Source: Campylobacterales bacterium | Lineage (GTDB): Bacteria; Campylobacterota; Campylobacteria; Campylobacterales; Sulfurospirillaceae | Reading direction: 5' to 3' | Length of the DNA stretch: 49,847 nt | NCBI GenBank assembly: GCA_024280575.1 | Contig: JAJRPV010000021.1 | Coordinates: 1 to 49,847, forward strand | Position numbers and translations under genes: made by a program | The notes under the pieces: model-generated | Databases searched by the model: none | Told to the model about the DNA's origin: nothing | The model's input: the letters and a program-made list of their open reading frames with translations, nothing else | Part shown: piece after piece, positions 17,116-28,242 of the stretch | Layout of the letters: each line of letters starts with the position of its first letter | Position numbering within the stretch: position 1 is the stretch's first letter

Positions 17116-18708
17116 TTATGCTCCAAATTTTTCTCTAAAATCTTCATAATTTCCTTTAAAATCTATAAAACTTCCATCTTCTTTTAACTCAATTATTCTA
17201 TTTGCAAAAGCATCTATGAGTTCTCTATCGTGTGTTGCACAAATTGCATTGCCGTTAAAATTATACAAACCCTCTCCAAGAGCAATGATGGCTTCTAAAT
17301 CAAGATGATTATCAGGCTCATCCAAAATAAGAAAATTTCCTTTTTGAAGCATCATCTTTGAGAGCATCATTCTGTGTTTTTCTCCACCGCTTATACTTTT
17401 GATACTTTTCTTTTGCTCTTCACCTGAAAAGAGCATTCTTCCGAGACATTTTCGCACCTCATCTATATCTTTTTTTTCACCAAAACTTTGCAACCATTCA
17501 TACAAAGGCTCACTTCCGTCAATCAAATCCGTTGTATTTTGAGGAAAATAACTAGGCTCTATAGTAGCTCCCCATTTTACTTTGCCACTATCTGCTTGTA
17601 AGTCCCCGATGATAATACTCAAAAGTGTAGTTTTTCCGATACCATTTGGTCCTATCAATGCAATCTTATCGCCTTTTTCAACACGAAAACTCATGTCATT
17701 TAAAACTTTTTCATCAAAGCCTTTAGATATATTTTCTATCTCTAAAATTTCATTGCCTATCTCTCTTTTTGCTTTAAAAACGATGCTAGGATCCCTTCTA
17801 GTAGAGCTTTGTAAATCTTCGATATTTAGTTTATCGAGTTGCTTTTGACGACTTGTCGCCTGCTTTGCCTTTGATGCATTTGCGGAAAATCTTCTCACAA
17901 AAGCTTCTAAATCTGCTTTTTCCTTAAGCTTTTTATTTCTCTCTAACTCTTGTTGCTTTTGCACAAGATTAGCAGCTATATACCAATCATTATAATTTCC
18001 GCTAAACTCTCGCACTTTTTTAAAATCCAGATCCAGTATGTTTGTACAAATCGAATTTAAAAAATGCCTATCATGAGAGATGACAACCATAGTTCCTTCG
18101 TGTCTCTTAAGCTGACCCTCAAGCCAGGCTATCGCTTCTAAATCTAGGTTGTTTGTTGGCTCATCCAAGAAAAGAACTTCAGGCTTATAGTACAAAACCT
18201 GTGCCAATAAAATTTTAAATTTATCACCACCTGAGAGTGAGCTCATCAAATCTTCATGAACTTCCACGGGAAATCCCAAAGATGTCAAAGTTTTTTCTAT
18301 ATTTACATCTACTTCATAAGTCGGGTCTTCCTCGGCGCAAATTATCTCAAGCTCGCCCAATCTGTCATTGACTTTTTCATCTTCAAAATCACCATTTATA
18401 CATAAATCCTCTTTCTCTTTTACGGCGTCATAGAGTCTTTTATTGCCATACATGACAGCGTCTTTTAGAGTAAAATCTTCAAAAGCAAATTGATTTTGAC
18501 TCAAAGTCCCAACTCTTAGTCCGTTTTGAACAGAGATATTACCACTTGTAGGCTGAATCTGCTTTGATAAAATCTTCATTAAAGTTGTTTTTCCTGCACC
18601 ATTTGCACCTATAAGTCCATATCTCTTGCCAACATCAAATTTTAAATTTATATTTTCAAAAAGAACACGAGAGCCATACCTCATCGTCAAATTATTTACT
18701 TCTACCAT
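17116..18708 (-). CDS. ybiT: ABC-F ribosome-associated ATPase, YbiT-like
   Basis: 530 residues, the same length as E. coli YbiT. Two ABC cassettes on one chain: Walker A GANGAGKTT near residue 36 and GPNGIGKTT near 350; signatures SSLSGGDKFKILLAQ and SISGGEKHRMMLSK; Walker B FLDEPTNNLD and ILDEPDNHLD. The interdomain linker (EAFVRRFSANASKAKQATSR) is the ABC-F P-site tRNA-interaction motif. No membrane domain exists, so it acts on the ribosome rather than in transport. Confidence 0.9.
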   Translation of the reverse strand: MVEVNNLTMRYGSRVLFENINLKFDVGKRYGLIGANGAGKTTLMKILSKQIQPTSGNISVQNGLRVGTLSQNQFAFEDFTLKDAVMYGNKRLYDAVKEKEDLCINGDFEDEKVNDRLGELEIICAEEDPTYEVDVNIEKTLTSLGFPVEVHEDLMSSLSGGDKFKILLAQVLYYKPEVLFLDEPTNNLDLEAIAWLEGQLKRHEGTMVVISHDRHFLNSICTNILDLDFKKVREFSGNYNDWYIAANLVQKQQELERNKKLKEKADLEAFVRRFSANASKAKQATSRQKQLDKLNIEDLQSSTRRDPSIVFKAKREIGNEILEIENISKGFDEKVLNDMSFRVEKGDKIALIGPNGIGKTTLLSIIIGDLQADSGKVKWGATIEPSYFPQNTTDLIDGSEPLYEWLQSFGEKKDIDEVRKCLGRMLFSGEEQKKSIKSISGGEKHRMMLSKMMLQKGNFLILDEPDNHLDLEAIIALGEGLYNFNGNAICATHDRELIDAFANRIIELKEDGSFIDFKGNYEDFREKFGA

Positions 18709-18764
18709 TTTTTGTATAATCCTATTTTTTTGACGCGATTATACCATATTTAACAAGAAGTCTA

Positions 18765-21731
18765 CTATTTAATAGACCAGTATTCACCTCCTAGTGTTTT
18801 TTCTATCTTCACTTTTCCATTTTTAATACATACCTCTTCTTGGACTAAAGATTTTTCTTCATGCACTATATCATCATCATATATCCTACCTATTATATTT
18901 ACATTATATAAAACCTTATATCTATTGTTTTGAAGGTGATGTATATTTAAGCTAGATATATCATACTCTATCTCATCAAATATTTTAAAACTCCTGCTTA
19001 GATAATCATCCAGTTCACTTATATCTGTACCATCTGAGGAAGAACTCCAGTTGCTAGATAAATTAGCCGTAACAGATGCTACATCTTTTGACTCATATGC
19101 TTCTTTGAAATTTTTATAAAAATCCTTAATTTTTTCTATTTGATCATTTTCAAATATTTTTATATTTTTTTCTTTACTGTTTTTTAGCTTATCTATTAGT
19201 GTATTAATAGTTGCCGTAGCCTCTGCTATAACTGGTATAGTCCTTCCATAATATGCCTCTGTGCCATGTTTTATATCATTTTTTAGTCTATATATCATAG
19301 CATCATATGTAGCATTATCTTGTCCTTTTTTTATTAATAATTCTTGTGCGTCTTTTATGCTTTTTTTCAATATAGGCATGACATTTGCCACTCTTTCTCT
19401 AGCTATAATTACATTGGCTATCTCATGTAAAAGATTATAAACTTTTGCAATCATATCATTGGTTGTTTTATTAGTTAAACCAATTTGTGATTGTGTAATT
19501 TTATATATATTTGAAGAAAATAAATTAAATGTATTGGACCAATTTTTACTATTCATTGCCAAATAAAGTGTTTTATTTTTCTTCAATTTATTATATATAT
19601 TTTCTAATTGTTGATATGATTTACCTTTGCCATGAAGCCTAGAAATTATATAATCTATATCAAGGAGTAAGACCTGTGGTTTTAAAAGCCAATTTCCAAT
19701 TTTACCCTGCATCCAAAGCGAAGGATCGCCATTGCTCCAATCTTGGACTATGTCATAATAAGGATCTTTAATACTAACGCCTGTAACCTCTAGTACATCT
19801 TTCTTTACAAATGGGGATAATTTTACCATTCCTGTATAATATCTTATAAATTGTTCCAATAAATTATAATCGTAAACAGCATTATTCTGTCCAATAATAA
19901 GTCGTTTTACTTGGTGCCTTATCTCCAATTGATCTTTTTTCAATTTTTTTACAATATTATCAAGTTTTTTTTCGGGCATATTAACTGACAGTTGACTCAA
20001 TTTTTTATAATCAACTCTCGGAATATGTGCATGCAAATCTATAAAAACATAGGATTTATAAATCCTATCAATACGGGCAATCGCATCTCGTATTTGAATA
20101 AGGCTACTTACAAAATTGTCCTCAAGAGAACCATAAGGTTTTATTAAATTTTTTTCTCTATCAATCCTTTTTGCCAATCTCTTTTTAATGGTATTTATCC
20201 CAACTCTTGCCACTTTAATTCTTATTTTAGTAATTTTTATATCTTTTTCTATTTTTTCAATAAAATTATTAAAATATGATAAATCGCTATGCACAGAGTA
20301 TTTTGGTTTTATATAAGAAGGTATATAGCTTCTGTATTTGTTGATTAATTCATTCATTCTACCTTGTAAATTTGTTACTTTCTTTGATATAGTTTTATAA
20401 TCATGTTTTGCCGTATTAAAAATAACTTGGTATTTATGCAAATTGGTTTTTAGCATAGGAATATATCGAGAGAAGTCTTTTTGCCACTCCCTTATCTCTT
20501 CTACAGAAAAACGCATAGAAAAACAGCTATCATTTGAACTTGCTGGCATTTTGTATAAATAAGAAATTATCCTTTTTCCGTTATTAAAAGAATGAGTTAC
20601 CTTGTTATTGCAAAATTTTGGATTTTTTGGATATTTAATATTTGATAGATCTTTTGATAGATCTTTAAACTTGTTCATCCCATTTACTTCGGTATCATTG
20701 AGAGAAACCGATAAATGCCTCAATAAATGATCTACTTTTCTCCTTATCTCTTCTTCTCTTTTTTCTTTTGTTTTGGCGTCAGATGTTATTTTTAAATTAG
20801 TATTGATAGTAGGGGAAGCACAAGATTTTATAAATACATCAGATTTTTCTCTTTCAAACTTTACTTTTTGCTCATAATCCAACTTACAAAGTTTGGCCAA
20901 TTGCTCAGATTTGACTTTTAGTTTTTCTTTATCTTTTTCAACAAACATTTTGGCTGTTTTGGCATCTGTTTCCATCATATCACATAGAACACTTAGTTTT
21001 TTAATCAGTTCCGCTGCATCGTTAGGTTTATTTTTCGCAAAGTCACTTGTTGATTTTGCAAAACTATACAAATTAGCAACCAACTGACTCATTTGACTCG
21101 CACCATTTGTTATAAAGCCGGTCATAAAATTATCCACGATAACTGGGATTAAATTACCTGAAATACCCTTAACTGCCACACTTATTTGATTCCATTTAAT
21201 ATTAATTAATTTTTTATATATTTGCTGACCTAGGAGGTAGTTTTCATTTATATTTATTTTTAATTCTTTTACTTCTTGAGCCAATTGTGTATTAAGAATT
21301 TGTTCCGTACATTTCATATTCTGTGAAGCAGTAGGAAATATCAGTTTTTTTGAATAAAAAGCTTTCAATGTCGGGTAGCTCTTCCCTGCTCTTTTTTGTT
21401 TTAAGGCTTCGATCAGTGCACTCCAACCCGAAGTATCATTTGCCCACTTTGCCATACTCCTGGCACTTGGTCCAAAATCAACATTTCTCAGTCCAGGACG
21501 ATAGTAATAGTGAAGTAATTTTTTCTTATCTTGGCTATCTAACAACTTCCAAAGTTTTGCATTTGTTGCAGGGCCAACTTCGTTTGTTTTATAAATATGC
21601 CCATTGCTTTTAATAGTGACATATACACTAATCCCATCATTATATCCATTAACAAACACTGTTTTTGCCAAAGTCATAGAAAATAGTAAAAACATAAAAA
21701 TAACCATACGAATCAGTATTTTAAAAATCAT
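18765..21731 (-). CDS. large exported helical protein with C-terminal NTF2-like domain
   Basis: 988 residues. An N-terminal signal sequence (FKILIRMVIFMFLLFSMTLA) precedes a small globular region (FVNGYNDGISVYVTI). A long lysine-rich, mostly helical stretch with heptad-like character runs from about residue 130 to 860. The last ~120 residues form an NTF2/SnoaL-like domain containing NWSSSSDGTDISELDDYL, FKIFDEIEYDISSL and the end GGEYWSIK. That domain recurs at the end of the next protein upstream and inside the 449-residue protein. I do not recognise the family. It is the last gene of a minus-strand operon with an outer-membrane barrel gene at its head, so a periplasmic or surface role is likely. 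Confidence 0.75.
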   Translation of the reverse strand: MIFKILIRMVIFMFLLFSMTLAKTVFVNGYNDGISVYVTIKSNGHIYKTNEVGPATNAKLWKLLDSQDKKKLLHYYYRPGLRNVDFGPSARSMAKWANDTSGWSALIEALKQKRAGKSYPTLKAFYSKKLIFPTASQNMKCTEQILNTQLAQEVKELKININENYLLGQQIYKKLINIKWNQISVAVKGISGNLIPVIVDNFMTGFITNGASQMSQLVANLYSFAKSTSDFAKNKPNDAAELIKKLSVLCDMMETDAKTAKMFVEKDKEKLKVKSEQLAKLCKLDYEQKVKFEREKSDVFIKSCASPTINTNLKITSDAKTKEKREEEIRRKVDHLLRHLSVSLNDTEVNGMNKFKDLSKDLSNIKYPKNPKFCNNKVTHSFNNGKRIISYLYKMPASSNDSCFSMRFSVEEIREWQKDFSRYIPMLKTNLHKYQVIFNTAKHDYKTISKKVTNLQGRMNELINKYRSYIPSYIKPKYSVHSDLSYFNNFIEKIEKDIKITKIRIKVARVGINTIKKRLAKRIDREKNLIKPYGSLEDNFVSSLIQIRDAIARIDRIYKSYVFIDLHAHIPRVDYKKLSQLSVNMPEKKLDNIVKKLKKDQLEIRHQVKRLIIGQNNAVYDYNLLEQFIRYYTGMVKLSPFVKKDVLEVTGVSIKDPYYDIVQDWSNGDPSLWMQGKIGNWLLKPQVLLLDIDYIISRLHGKGKSYQQLENIYNKLKKNKTLYLAMNSKNWSNTFNLFSSNIYKITQSQIGLTNKTTNDMIAKVYNLLHEIANVIIARERVANVMPILKKSIKDAQELLIKKGQDNATYDAMIYRLKNDIKHGTEAYYGRTIPVIAEATATINTLIDKLKNSKEKNIKIFENDQIEKIKDFYKNFKEAYESKDVASVTANLSSNWSSSSDGTDISELDDYLSRSFKIFDEIEYDISSLNIHHLQNNRYKVLYNVNIIGRIYDDDIVHEEKSLVQEEVCIKNGKVKIEKTLGGEYWSIK

Positions 21732-21752
21732 ATTAAACCCTTTTGTACATTA

Positions 21753-24700
21753 TTATTTTACGGACCAATACTGGCCTCCTAAAGTTTTTAAGATTATTAC
21801 TTTTCCTTTTTTAATTTCAACCTCTTCTTGCACAGAAGATTTCTCTATATGCTCTATATCATCATCATATATTTCCCCTATGATATTTACATTGTAAGAA
21901 ACTTTATATTTACTTTTTGAAAGAGGCTGTATTTCTAAGTTAGATATATTATATTGAATCTCATCAAATACTTTAAAAGTTCTTTCTAAATGTGCTTCAA
22001 GGTCATCAATGCTTGTACTATCTGATGAACAACTCCAGTCATCAGATACAAGACTCAACAAAGAAGATAGATCTTTATATGAGTAGTACTCGGCAAATTT
22101 TTCGTATAGTTTTCGTATATTTGCAATTTTCAAATTATCTTTTTCACCTTGAATCATAGACTTTCTAACTGCCTCTTTTTCTAATTCTTTAGCCTGTGCT
22201 TCCGATTTTATTCTATTGGCTTCTTGCTCTTTTCTTATTAAAAAAGCTCTTCTCTCATCTAACAATTTTTTTATTTTTGCTCTTTGTTTTAAATAGACTA
22301 CACCTATAGCGGATTTTTTTAATGCTACCAAATCAACAGAACTATCATTATAATAAAATTTTCTAAAATCTTTTATGCTTGGAAAACACTTTGGAAGATT
22401 TTGCATTTTAGTATCAAAATTATCATCTTTTATATTTATTTTAGATAGCATATCTTTTGTATTTTTAATATCTGATTGATAAACAACTCTATTGTTTATT
22501 ATGATATTTTCTTTTGCTGGTTTTATGAAACTTAATGATAAAAATTCATCTAATCCTTGTGCGACTTTTGGAAAGTATGAATGCAAAAAAGTATAGATAT
22601 TAGAATTTCTAAAGAGTAATTTTAACGGTGTAGTTATAGAATTGATTTCACTTTCTGTTAAATAATGAGTTGGCATATTGTATGATATAAGCATACCATT
22701 TTTTATTTTAATTCCACTTGGTAATACTACACCCAATCCCATATGTGGTAAAAATGTACCTGTTGAATCTCTTTTTATTTTTCCACTTTTTTGTATAAAA
22801 TCAATAAAACTACTGATATCTTTAGCTATTTGCTGCAACCAAAAAGAGTCTCTAGCTCTGTTTAATTCATCAGTTTGAGATAATTTTATCCATTTATCTA
22901 ATATATAGACTACTTTTTTGAGATTATTCAAATTTCTATCTATTTCATTAATCTTTTTAGTCAACTTTTTATAGTCAAACTTTTTTTTAGTGAAAACTTC
23001 AATCTCTTGTATATCTTTCTGTGATAGTTTTGGTAATTTGTTAAAATCATCTATATCTTTTTTTATATTATCTATTTTTTCTTTTAGTGTATCTCTTGAT
23101 GTTATCATGTAAGATACATTGGTATTCCTCCTGCTTATCTGACGAGCTTTTTGATTTAAAATCCAAGGTAATGACCATAAATCACCTTTACCAATACCTT
23201 TATCTAGCCTGCCAAATCCGTTATACAATTCATTTGAGTATTTTTTAAAAGCTTTTTTATAACTACTATAATCATAATATAATTTATATTTAAAAATTTG
23301 TTTCATTTTACTATTGTATAGATCATATTGTTTTTTTCTTAAATTTCTCAATTTTTCAAAAGAACTCACAAGCTGACTCACAGATGAAACCTTTAAATCA
23401 AATTTTTCTTTTTCTACCATATATCTAGCAGTCATACTATCAATCAATGCCACTTTTGCTACATTATTCCAACCCTCTTTTTTACCAAAATCCTCTGCTG
23501 TTATACAACTTTTCGGAAGATCCTTTGGAGGTTCCAACTCAAAATATCCCATTGATGCTCTTTTCATGTAGTAGGTATGTGAGTTAAATGCTGATTTAGC
23601 AGCCATTTTCCAAGCTATATACATATGACTTCCTGTTTTAACATCTCCTTTATTTAAAATTTTCAATAATTTAGAAGTAAATTCCTTTGGTTCTGATGGT
23701 AACTCTATCCCTTTTGGTATATATAAACTTCCCACTTGAGATACTTTAAAATCCCAAACAAATGGTTTTAAATACTTGCTATAATCACGGATATATCTTG
23801 TAGCATTTATCTTTCTTGATTCAATGCGTCTTCTCATTGCATCTGCTGCCTTTGGTGCTCCGCTAGTTATTTTATATTTTACATTTAAATATTCATTTGC
23901 AAGTTTATCTACAGCACTATCCCCTGTAGAGATTATAAAACTACTGATACTATCTTTTAGTTCTAGCCATTTATTCATCTCGCTATAACACTGTTTTGAA
24001 AGAGATTTTTTTCTTAGTAAGCTGGCACGAGAACCATAAACCATCATCTTGCTCTGCCACCTATAGGACATATCTCTAAGATATGATATTAACCTTTGCT
24101 TGTTCCCATAACTGTTATTATATTTTTTAAACGACTGTGCATTTAATGATGAGATTTTAGTAGAAATTTTTGCTCTTAATTTTACACTTTTTATTGCTTC
24201 TTCTTTATATAATGGAAGCTCTTTTTTATAACTCTCTATTTCTCTAAAATCTTTTAACATTTGAGTCAAATCATTGTCTTTAAAAAGCTCCACACTTCTA
24301 GCAAACCTTTTAAATTTTACCATCTCTTGACGGACTTTTAGTTCAGCCCAAGACTGCTTTGCTTGTTTGTTTATATCCTTTATAACAGCTATAACCCAAG
24401 AACGACCTTTGTTTCTCCATTCTCTATCAAGCATCTCTAATTCTGCATTTTTTTTAGTATCTATACCCATACCTATAGTTCTAAAACTCCCAAGCCATTC
24501 AGACCAGCTTTGCTCAGGCCACTCTTGACCCAGTACTGTCGTTACATAAGCTTTTAGTGCATTTCTGGCTCTGTCATTTGTCATAATGTATTTATTGAAA
24601 AAATAATCGGCTGTCTTTTTGTTGATTGGGATTTGTGGAGGAGAGGGATTTTTTGGGTCTGACACACCCAAAAGCATTCTGTCATGATTCACGATATTGT

Positions 24701-25166
24701 AGAGAATTTCTACTTGCCTTTCGCTTTCTGTACTAACAACAAGTTTATGAGATTCATAAGAGAGCTTAACAGCCGACCAAGTGGCAGATACTAAAGGATG
24801 ATTTACCTTGCCTACAACTTGATCCACAGCTTCAATCGCAGCATCATCATACTTACCATTCGCGATTGAAATTGATATCTTGTTTATGGATTGGACTATG
24901 TTTACTATATCTAAAAGTTTGTTAGTAGCATCTTTTATCTGTGCTTCATTGTTTTGCAAAATCATCTTCTCTAATCCGCCAACAGAATCCCACATCCACT
25001 CTGTCGTCTTATCTTTTGCTACATTTTTTAAACCATTTGTAATATTTTTCGCATCCATAGTTGCTGATGCTAAAGTAAGGCCAAGGTCAGCCGTATCAGA
25101 CATAGCAAAAGAGTCATTGTGAAGCAAAAAGAAAAATAAGCAAATTGCAACTAATACTTTTTTCAC
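21753..25166 (-). CDS. very large exported helical protein with C-terminal NTF2-like domain
   Basis: 1137 residues with a signal peptide (VLVAICLFFFLLHNDSFAM). Residues ~30-1000 are predominantly charged helices; the part at about 985-1010 (EEQEANRIKSEAQAKELEKE in outline) is a classic coiled coil. The C-terminal ~125 residues are an NTF2-like domain homologous to that of the following gene (DWSCSSDSTSIDDLEAHL, FKVFDEIQYNISNL, end GGQYWSVK). It is followed by the 988-residue gene after 21 bases. No enzyme motif was found. The shared C-terminus suggests a common partner or docking site. Confidence 0.75.
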   Translation of the reverse strand: MKKVLVAICLFFFLLHNDSFAMSDTADLGLTLASATMDAKNITNGLKNVAKDKTTEWMWDSVGGLEKMILQNNEAQIKDATNKLLDIVNIVQSINKISISIANGKYDDAAIEAVDQVVGKVNHPLVSATWSAVKLSYESHKLVVSTESERQVEILYNIVNHDRMLLGVSDPKNPSPPQIPINKKTADYFFNKYIMTNDRARNALKAYVTTVLGQEWPEQSWSEWLGSFRTIGMGIDTKKNAELEMLDREWRNKGRSWVIAVIKDINKQAKQSWAELKVRQEMVKFKRFARSVELFKDNDLTQMLKDFREIESYKKELPLYKEEAIKSVKLRAKISTKISSLNAQSFKKYNNSYGNKQRLISYLRDMSYRWQSKMMVYGSRASLLRKKSLSKQCYSEMNKWLELKDSISSFIISTGDSAVDKLANEYLNVKYKITSGAPKAADAMRRRIESRKINATRYIRDYSKYLKPFVWDFKVSQVGSLYIPKGIELPSEPKEFTSKLLKILNKGDVKTGSHMYIAWKMAAKSAFNSHTYYMKRASMGYFELEPPKDLPKSCITAEDFGKKEGWNNVAKVALIDSMTARYMVEKEKFDLKVSSVSQLVSSFEKLRNLRKKQYDLYNSKMKQIFKYKLYYDYSSYKKAFKKYSNELYNGFGRLDKGIGKGDLWSLPWILNQKARQISRRNTNVSYMITSRDTLKEKIDNIKKDIDDFNKLPKLSQKDIQEIEVFTKKKFDYKKLTKKINEIDRNLNNLKKVVYILDKWIKLSQTDELNRARDSFWLQQIAKDISSFIDFIQKSGKIKRDSTGTFLPHMGLGVVLPSGIKIKNGMLISYNMPTHYLTESEINSITTPLKLLFRNSNIYTFLHSYFPKVAQGLDEFLSLSFIKPAKENIIINNRVVYQSDIKNTKDMLSKINIKDDNFDTKMQNLPKCFPSIKDFRKFYYNDSSVDLVALKKSAIGVVYLKQRAKIKKLLDERRAFLIRKEQEANRIKSEAQAKELEKEAVRKSMIQGEKDNLKIANIRKLYEKFAEYYSYKDLSSLLSLVSDDWSCSSDSTSIDDLEAHLERTFKVFDEIQYNISNLEIQPLSKSKYKVSYNVNIIGEIYDDDIEHIEKSSVQEEVEIKKGKVIILKTLGGQYWSVK

Positions 25167-25223
25167 TTCTTGCTCCTTGTAAAATTTAATTAAAAAATCA
25201 CTATATATAGCTATCTTAATGTT

Positions 25224-26573
25224 TTAAAAATTAACCCCTCCATCAGAACGATATTTGTACTGGCATGTTACAGTTGTATGAATCTGCCCAAGATTGTCTA
25301 TCAAATTGCTACTTATAATTTTTACAATTGCATATGTATTGTCTGACAATTTTACAGCAATAATATGATCATCGTTATTTGTTGCTTGTATTGGCTGATT
25401 CACATAACCTGTTGTTGGTACAGTCATATGATTAAAATCTACATTTCCTGAACCATCCATTCCCAAATCTTGAATTAAAGCTCCTGAATCAGGCCAAAAT
25501 ATATTAGTTTCAAGATATATATCAGATGTTCCTTGATTATTCCAGCCAGACAGACTTACGGTGCTACCACTATCAAATAAAAACCCTTTATATTGATTAC
25601 CCGTTGCCAAATCGTCATAGCTTAATGTAAATGACCCACTGTCAATATTTCCACTTGAACTGCTTCCTGTGTTGTTTGCAATATCAGCTATGCTCTTTTC
25701 TCCAATATTCCCACCGGTGTCAACTGTTATAACCTCTGAATTTTCCAAAGACATGACTGAACCATCTGCAACTTCTTCGGCATCGCTTAGACCAAAAATT
25801 AAGGGATTTTTCATACTATACAGCATGGCTCCATTTTTGCCATCTGTGAAATTAAATTCTGTAATACCCTTATCACTATACACTTTTCCATCTTTTGAAG
25901 ATTCTAAAGATCTATTAAAACTTATACTTACTAAGTATTTTCCATCTTGATAAGCTATAGAGCTTATAGTGAAGTCAATATGAATATTGTCAAATGCACT
26001 AAAATCTTTTCTTAGTGCTAATTCCAAAGTTGTATCATCTCCTGTAAAGTCACTACTTACATATCTCATAAAAGCTGATAAATTCTCACTAGAATAGGCT
26101 TCTTTTAAATGATTCAAACTATTTTGAACTATTTCTCTCATGTCTTTATTGCTTACGCTAACAATTTTATGAGTATCCTCTAAGTCATTTGATTTACCGG
26201 TTGTGTCTAATATTTGCACATAGATATCATATTTTTTACCAATTACTGGCTCAAATGAAAAATCAAATGCCCCGTCTCTTGCCAACTTTGCTTTATTCCA
26301 AGTTTTTTTATTGTCTAGCGAAATGAGCACTTTGCCTATATTTGAGGTACCTGCATTGGCTTTTCCTCTTATATGCAAATATCCATTATCCAAAGAATCT
26401 TTTGAAATAACTATCTCTTTTTTAGTTGAATCAAAAGATAATGAATTTATATATAAATAACTGACATCTACACTACTTTCATTTTGACCAAATATCCACC
26501 ACTTTGCATCTGCATTTGTAAAAGCAAAAATCAACAAAAGAGGCAATAACAGTATTTTTAATCTATTTTTCAT
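25224..26573 (-). CDS. exported protein with Ig-like and NTF2-like domains
   Basis: 449 residues with a signal peptide (LKILLLPLLLIFAFTNADAK). Residues ~40-130 look like a bacterial Ig-like domain (KVLISLDNKKTWNKAKL, YDIYVQILDTTGKSND). Residues ~145-250 are an NTF2-like domain related to those of the two giant neighbours (LKEAYSSENLSAFMRYVSSD, FSAFDNIHIDFTISSI). A Ser/Gly-rich linker (NNTGSSSSGNIDSGS) leads to a C-terminal beta-rich region. It begins 10 bases after the barrel gene, so they are cotranscribed. Function unknown; probably periplasmic or surface-attached. Confidence 0.7.
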   Translation of the reverse strand: MKNRLKILLLPLLLIFAFTNADAKWWIFGQNESSVDVSYLYINSLSFDSTKKEIVISKDSLDNGYLHIRGKANAGTSNIGKVLISLDNKKTWNKAKLARDGAFDFSFEPVIGKKYDIYVQILDTTGKSNDLEDTHKIVSVSNKDMREIVQNSLNHLKEAYSSENLSAFMRYVSSDFTGDDTTLELALRKDFSAFDNIHIDFTISSIAYQDGKYLVSISFNRSLESSKDGKVYSDKGITEFNFTDGKNGAMLYSMKNPLIFGLSDAEEVADGSVMSLENSEVITVDTGGNIGEKSIADIANNTGSSSSGNIDSGSFTLSYDDLATGNQYKGFLFDSGSTVSLSGWNNQGTSDIYLETNIFWPDSGALIQDLGMDGSGNVDFNHMTVPTTGYVNQPIQATNNDDHIIAVKLSDNTYAIVKIISSNLIDNLGQIHTTVTCQYKYRSDGGVNF

Positions 26574-26583
26574 ATCATACTCC

Positions 26584-28172
26584 TTAGAATCTTATCTTAA
26601 TGCCAACAATAACACTGTTTTCTCTAAAATCTTTATTATTGGTTGTGTATGTAAAATCATTGTAAAATGCTCTTGCATAAATCATAGTTCTCTTGAAAGA
26701 AAAGAACTTTTTGGGTCTGTAATAGATATTTAAGCTTGCAAATAATTTTTTGCTATCATCAGACAAGTCTCTGTTTGCTCTATTTTCTCCAACTTTTATT
26801 TTTGAAGAAATTTTATATTTTGCTATATCAAATCCTAAACCAACTGACGCTTCATAATATTTATCAAGAGAACTTGTAAGTTCATTTTTATTTGACCATG
26901 TTCCAAGTCTAAGTGATGGCTTAAGAACATAATCATCTTTTTTAATTCTTCCACTAAACTCAGTATTTGCCCTAAATTCATGACTATCTTGGACGACTCC
27001 ATCAGTTTTGTATTTATAATACGATATATTTGTTGTATTATATACTTTTCCAAATCTATCATTTATGCTTAAATCAATAATATGATTTGTGATATCATTA
27101 GTTGTATTAGTTTTATCAAATTTATAGGTTAAATCTACAACATTATGTTTTCTACCAAATGCTTTTTTGTAAGTTATACCTATACTAGGCCTATATACAT
27201 TTTTACCGGCAGCCAATTGTCCATCAAGATTATCTCTGTACCAAAGAAATCCCAAATGAGTTGTGACTTTTTTGTTGATTTTGTATCTCCATGTAGATTT
27301 AAACTTTTCTCTATCTGGTGTTGCTGAACCTGCTAAGGTTATAAAATCAGGAGAAATTCTCTCATATTCTAACAAAACCCTGCTAGGATTTTTATTTCCA
27401 ATTGCTCTAATCTTAAAAGCATTTCCACTCTTGTCAATATTTGCCGTCGTATCTGAACTATCTTTTGTATTGCTTGAGTGTGAAAATTCACTATAAATAT
27501 TTAGACCAGGAATTGGTCTATAATTCATATCTATTGTGTATAAATAATTTTATACAAAGGAGTGGTTGCAAAAACCCTGTCTTTATCATCAGAATATACA
27601 AAACTTGCACCTAACTTCATTTTGCCATCAAGCAGATTTCTCATATATCTTGTTCCTGCAACTTTTCTTTTTACTGCTTTTGTGTCATTATCCCAAAAAG
27701 TATCCCATCTAGGATAGGCTATACCATAAACAAATTGCAATTGATTTATCTTATCTTTACTTAGATATCTATAGGAAGCTCCTTTTAATGCTGTATTTAA
27801 GGAGTATTGAGAGAAAGATTCAAAAACATCACCTATTCTTACAGTATGAATTTTATTTGTTATCACACCTTGAAAGTTTGTTAATGATACATCTTTAATA
27901 TCTTTTTTTCTATCATCAGTAACTTTAATGCCTACATTTAGATTGTATCTAAAGTCATTTTGCTTTCCTCTAAGATACAAATTAAACATATTGTAATACC
28001 GCAGACCATCAGTAAGAGAAGATTGTGCTTTTCCTGGTCCTGTTATATTGTTGTATTGTAGATAAAATTCATCATTTATATGAATTTTTGGCTCCGCAGC
28101 AATTGCATTCAACCCTATAATGCAAATCGGTAAAAGCAACTTATCGAGATTCTTTCTACATGTGCCCAACAT
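26584..28172 (-). pseudogene. outer-membrane beta-barrel protein, interrupted by a frameshift
   Basis: Two abutting reading frames encode one protein: 28172-27531 (213 residues, signal sequence then EFYLQYNNITGPGK and amphipathic strands) and a second frame ending at 26584 (from about LYTIDMNYRPIPGLNIYSEF). Joining them needs one extra base at the AAAA run at 27548-27551. The restored ~529-residue chain has alternating aromatic strands throughout and ends in a terminal phenylalanine (VIVGIKIRF), the outer-membrane barrel signature. It may be a genuine frameshift, phase-variable slippage (the run is short) or a homopolymer base-call error. It is the first gene of the NTF2-domain operon and has an AAAGGA ribosome-binding site. 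Confidence 0.75.
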
Positions 28173-28242
28173 GATAAATCCTTTAAGTTTGTACTGGAAA
28201 TATTATATGTTTACTTATATTATACTCTGCTTAATATAAATT

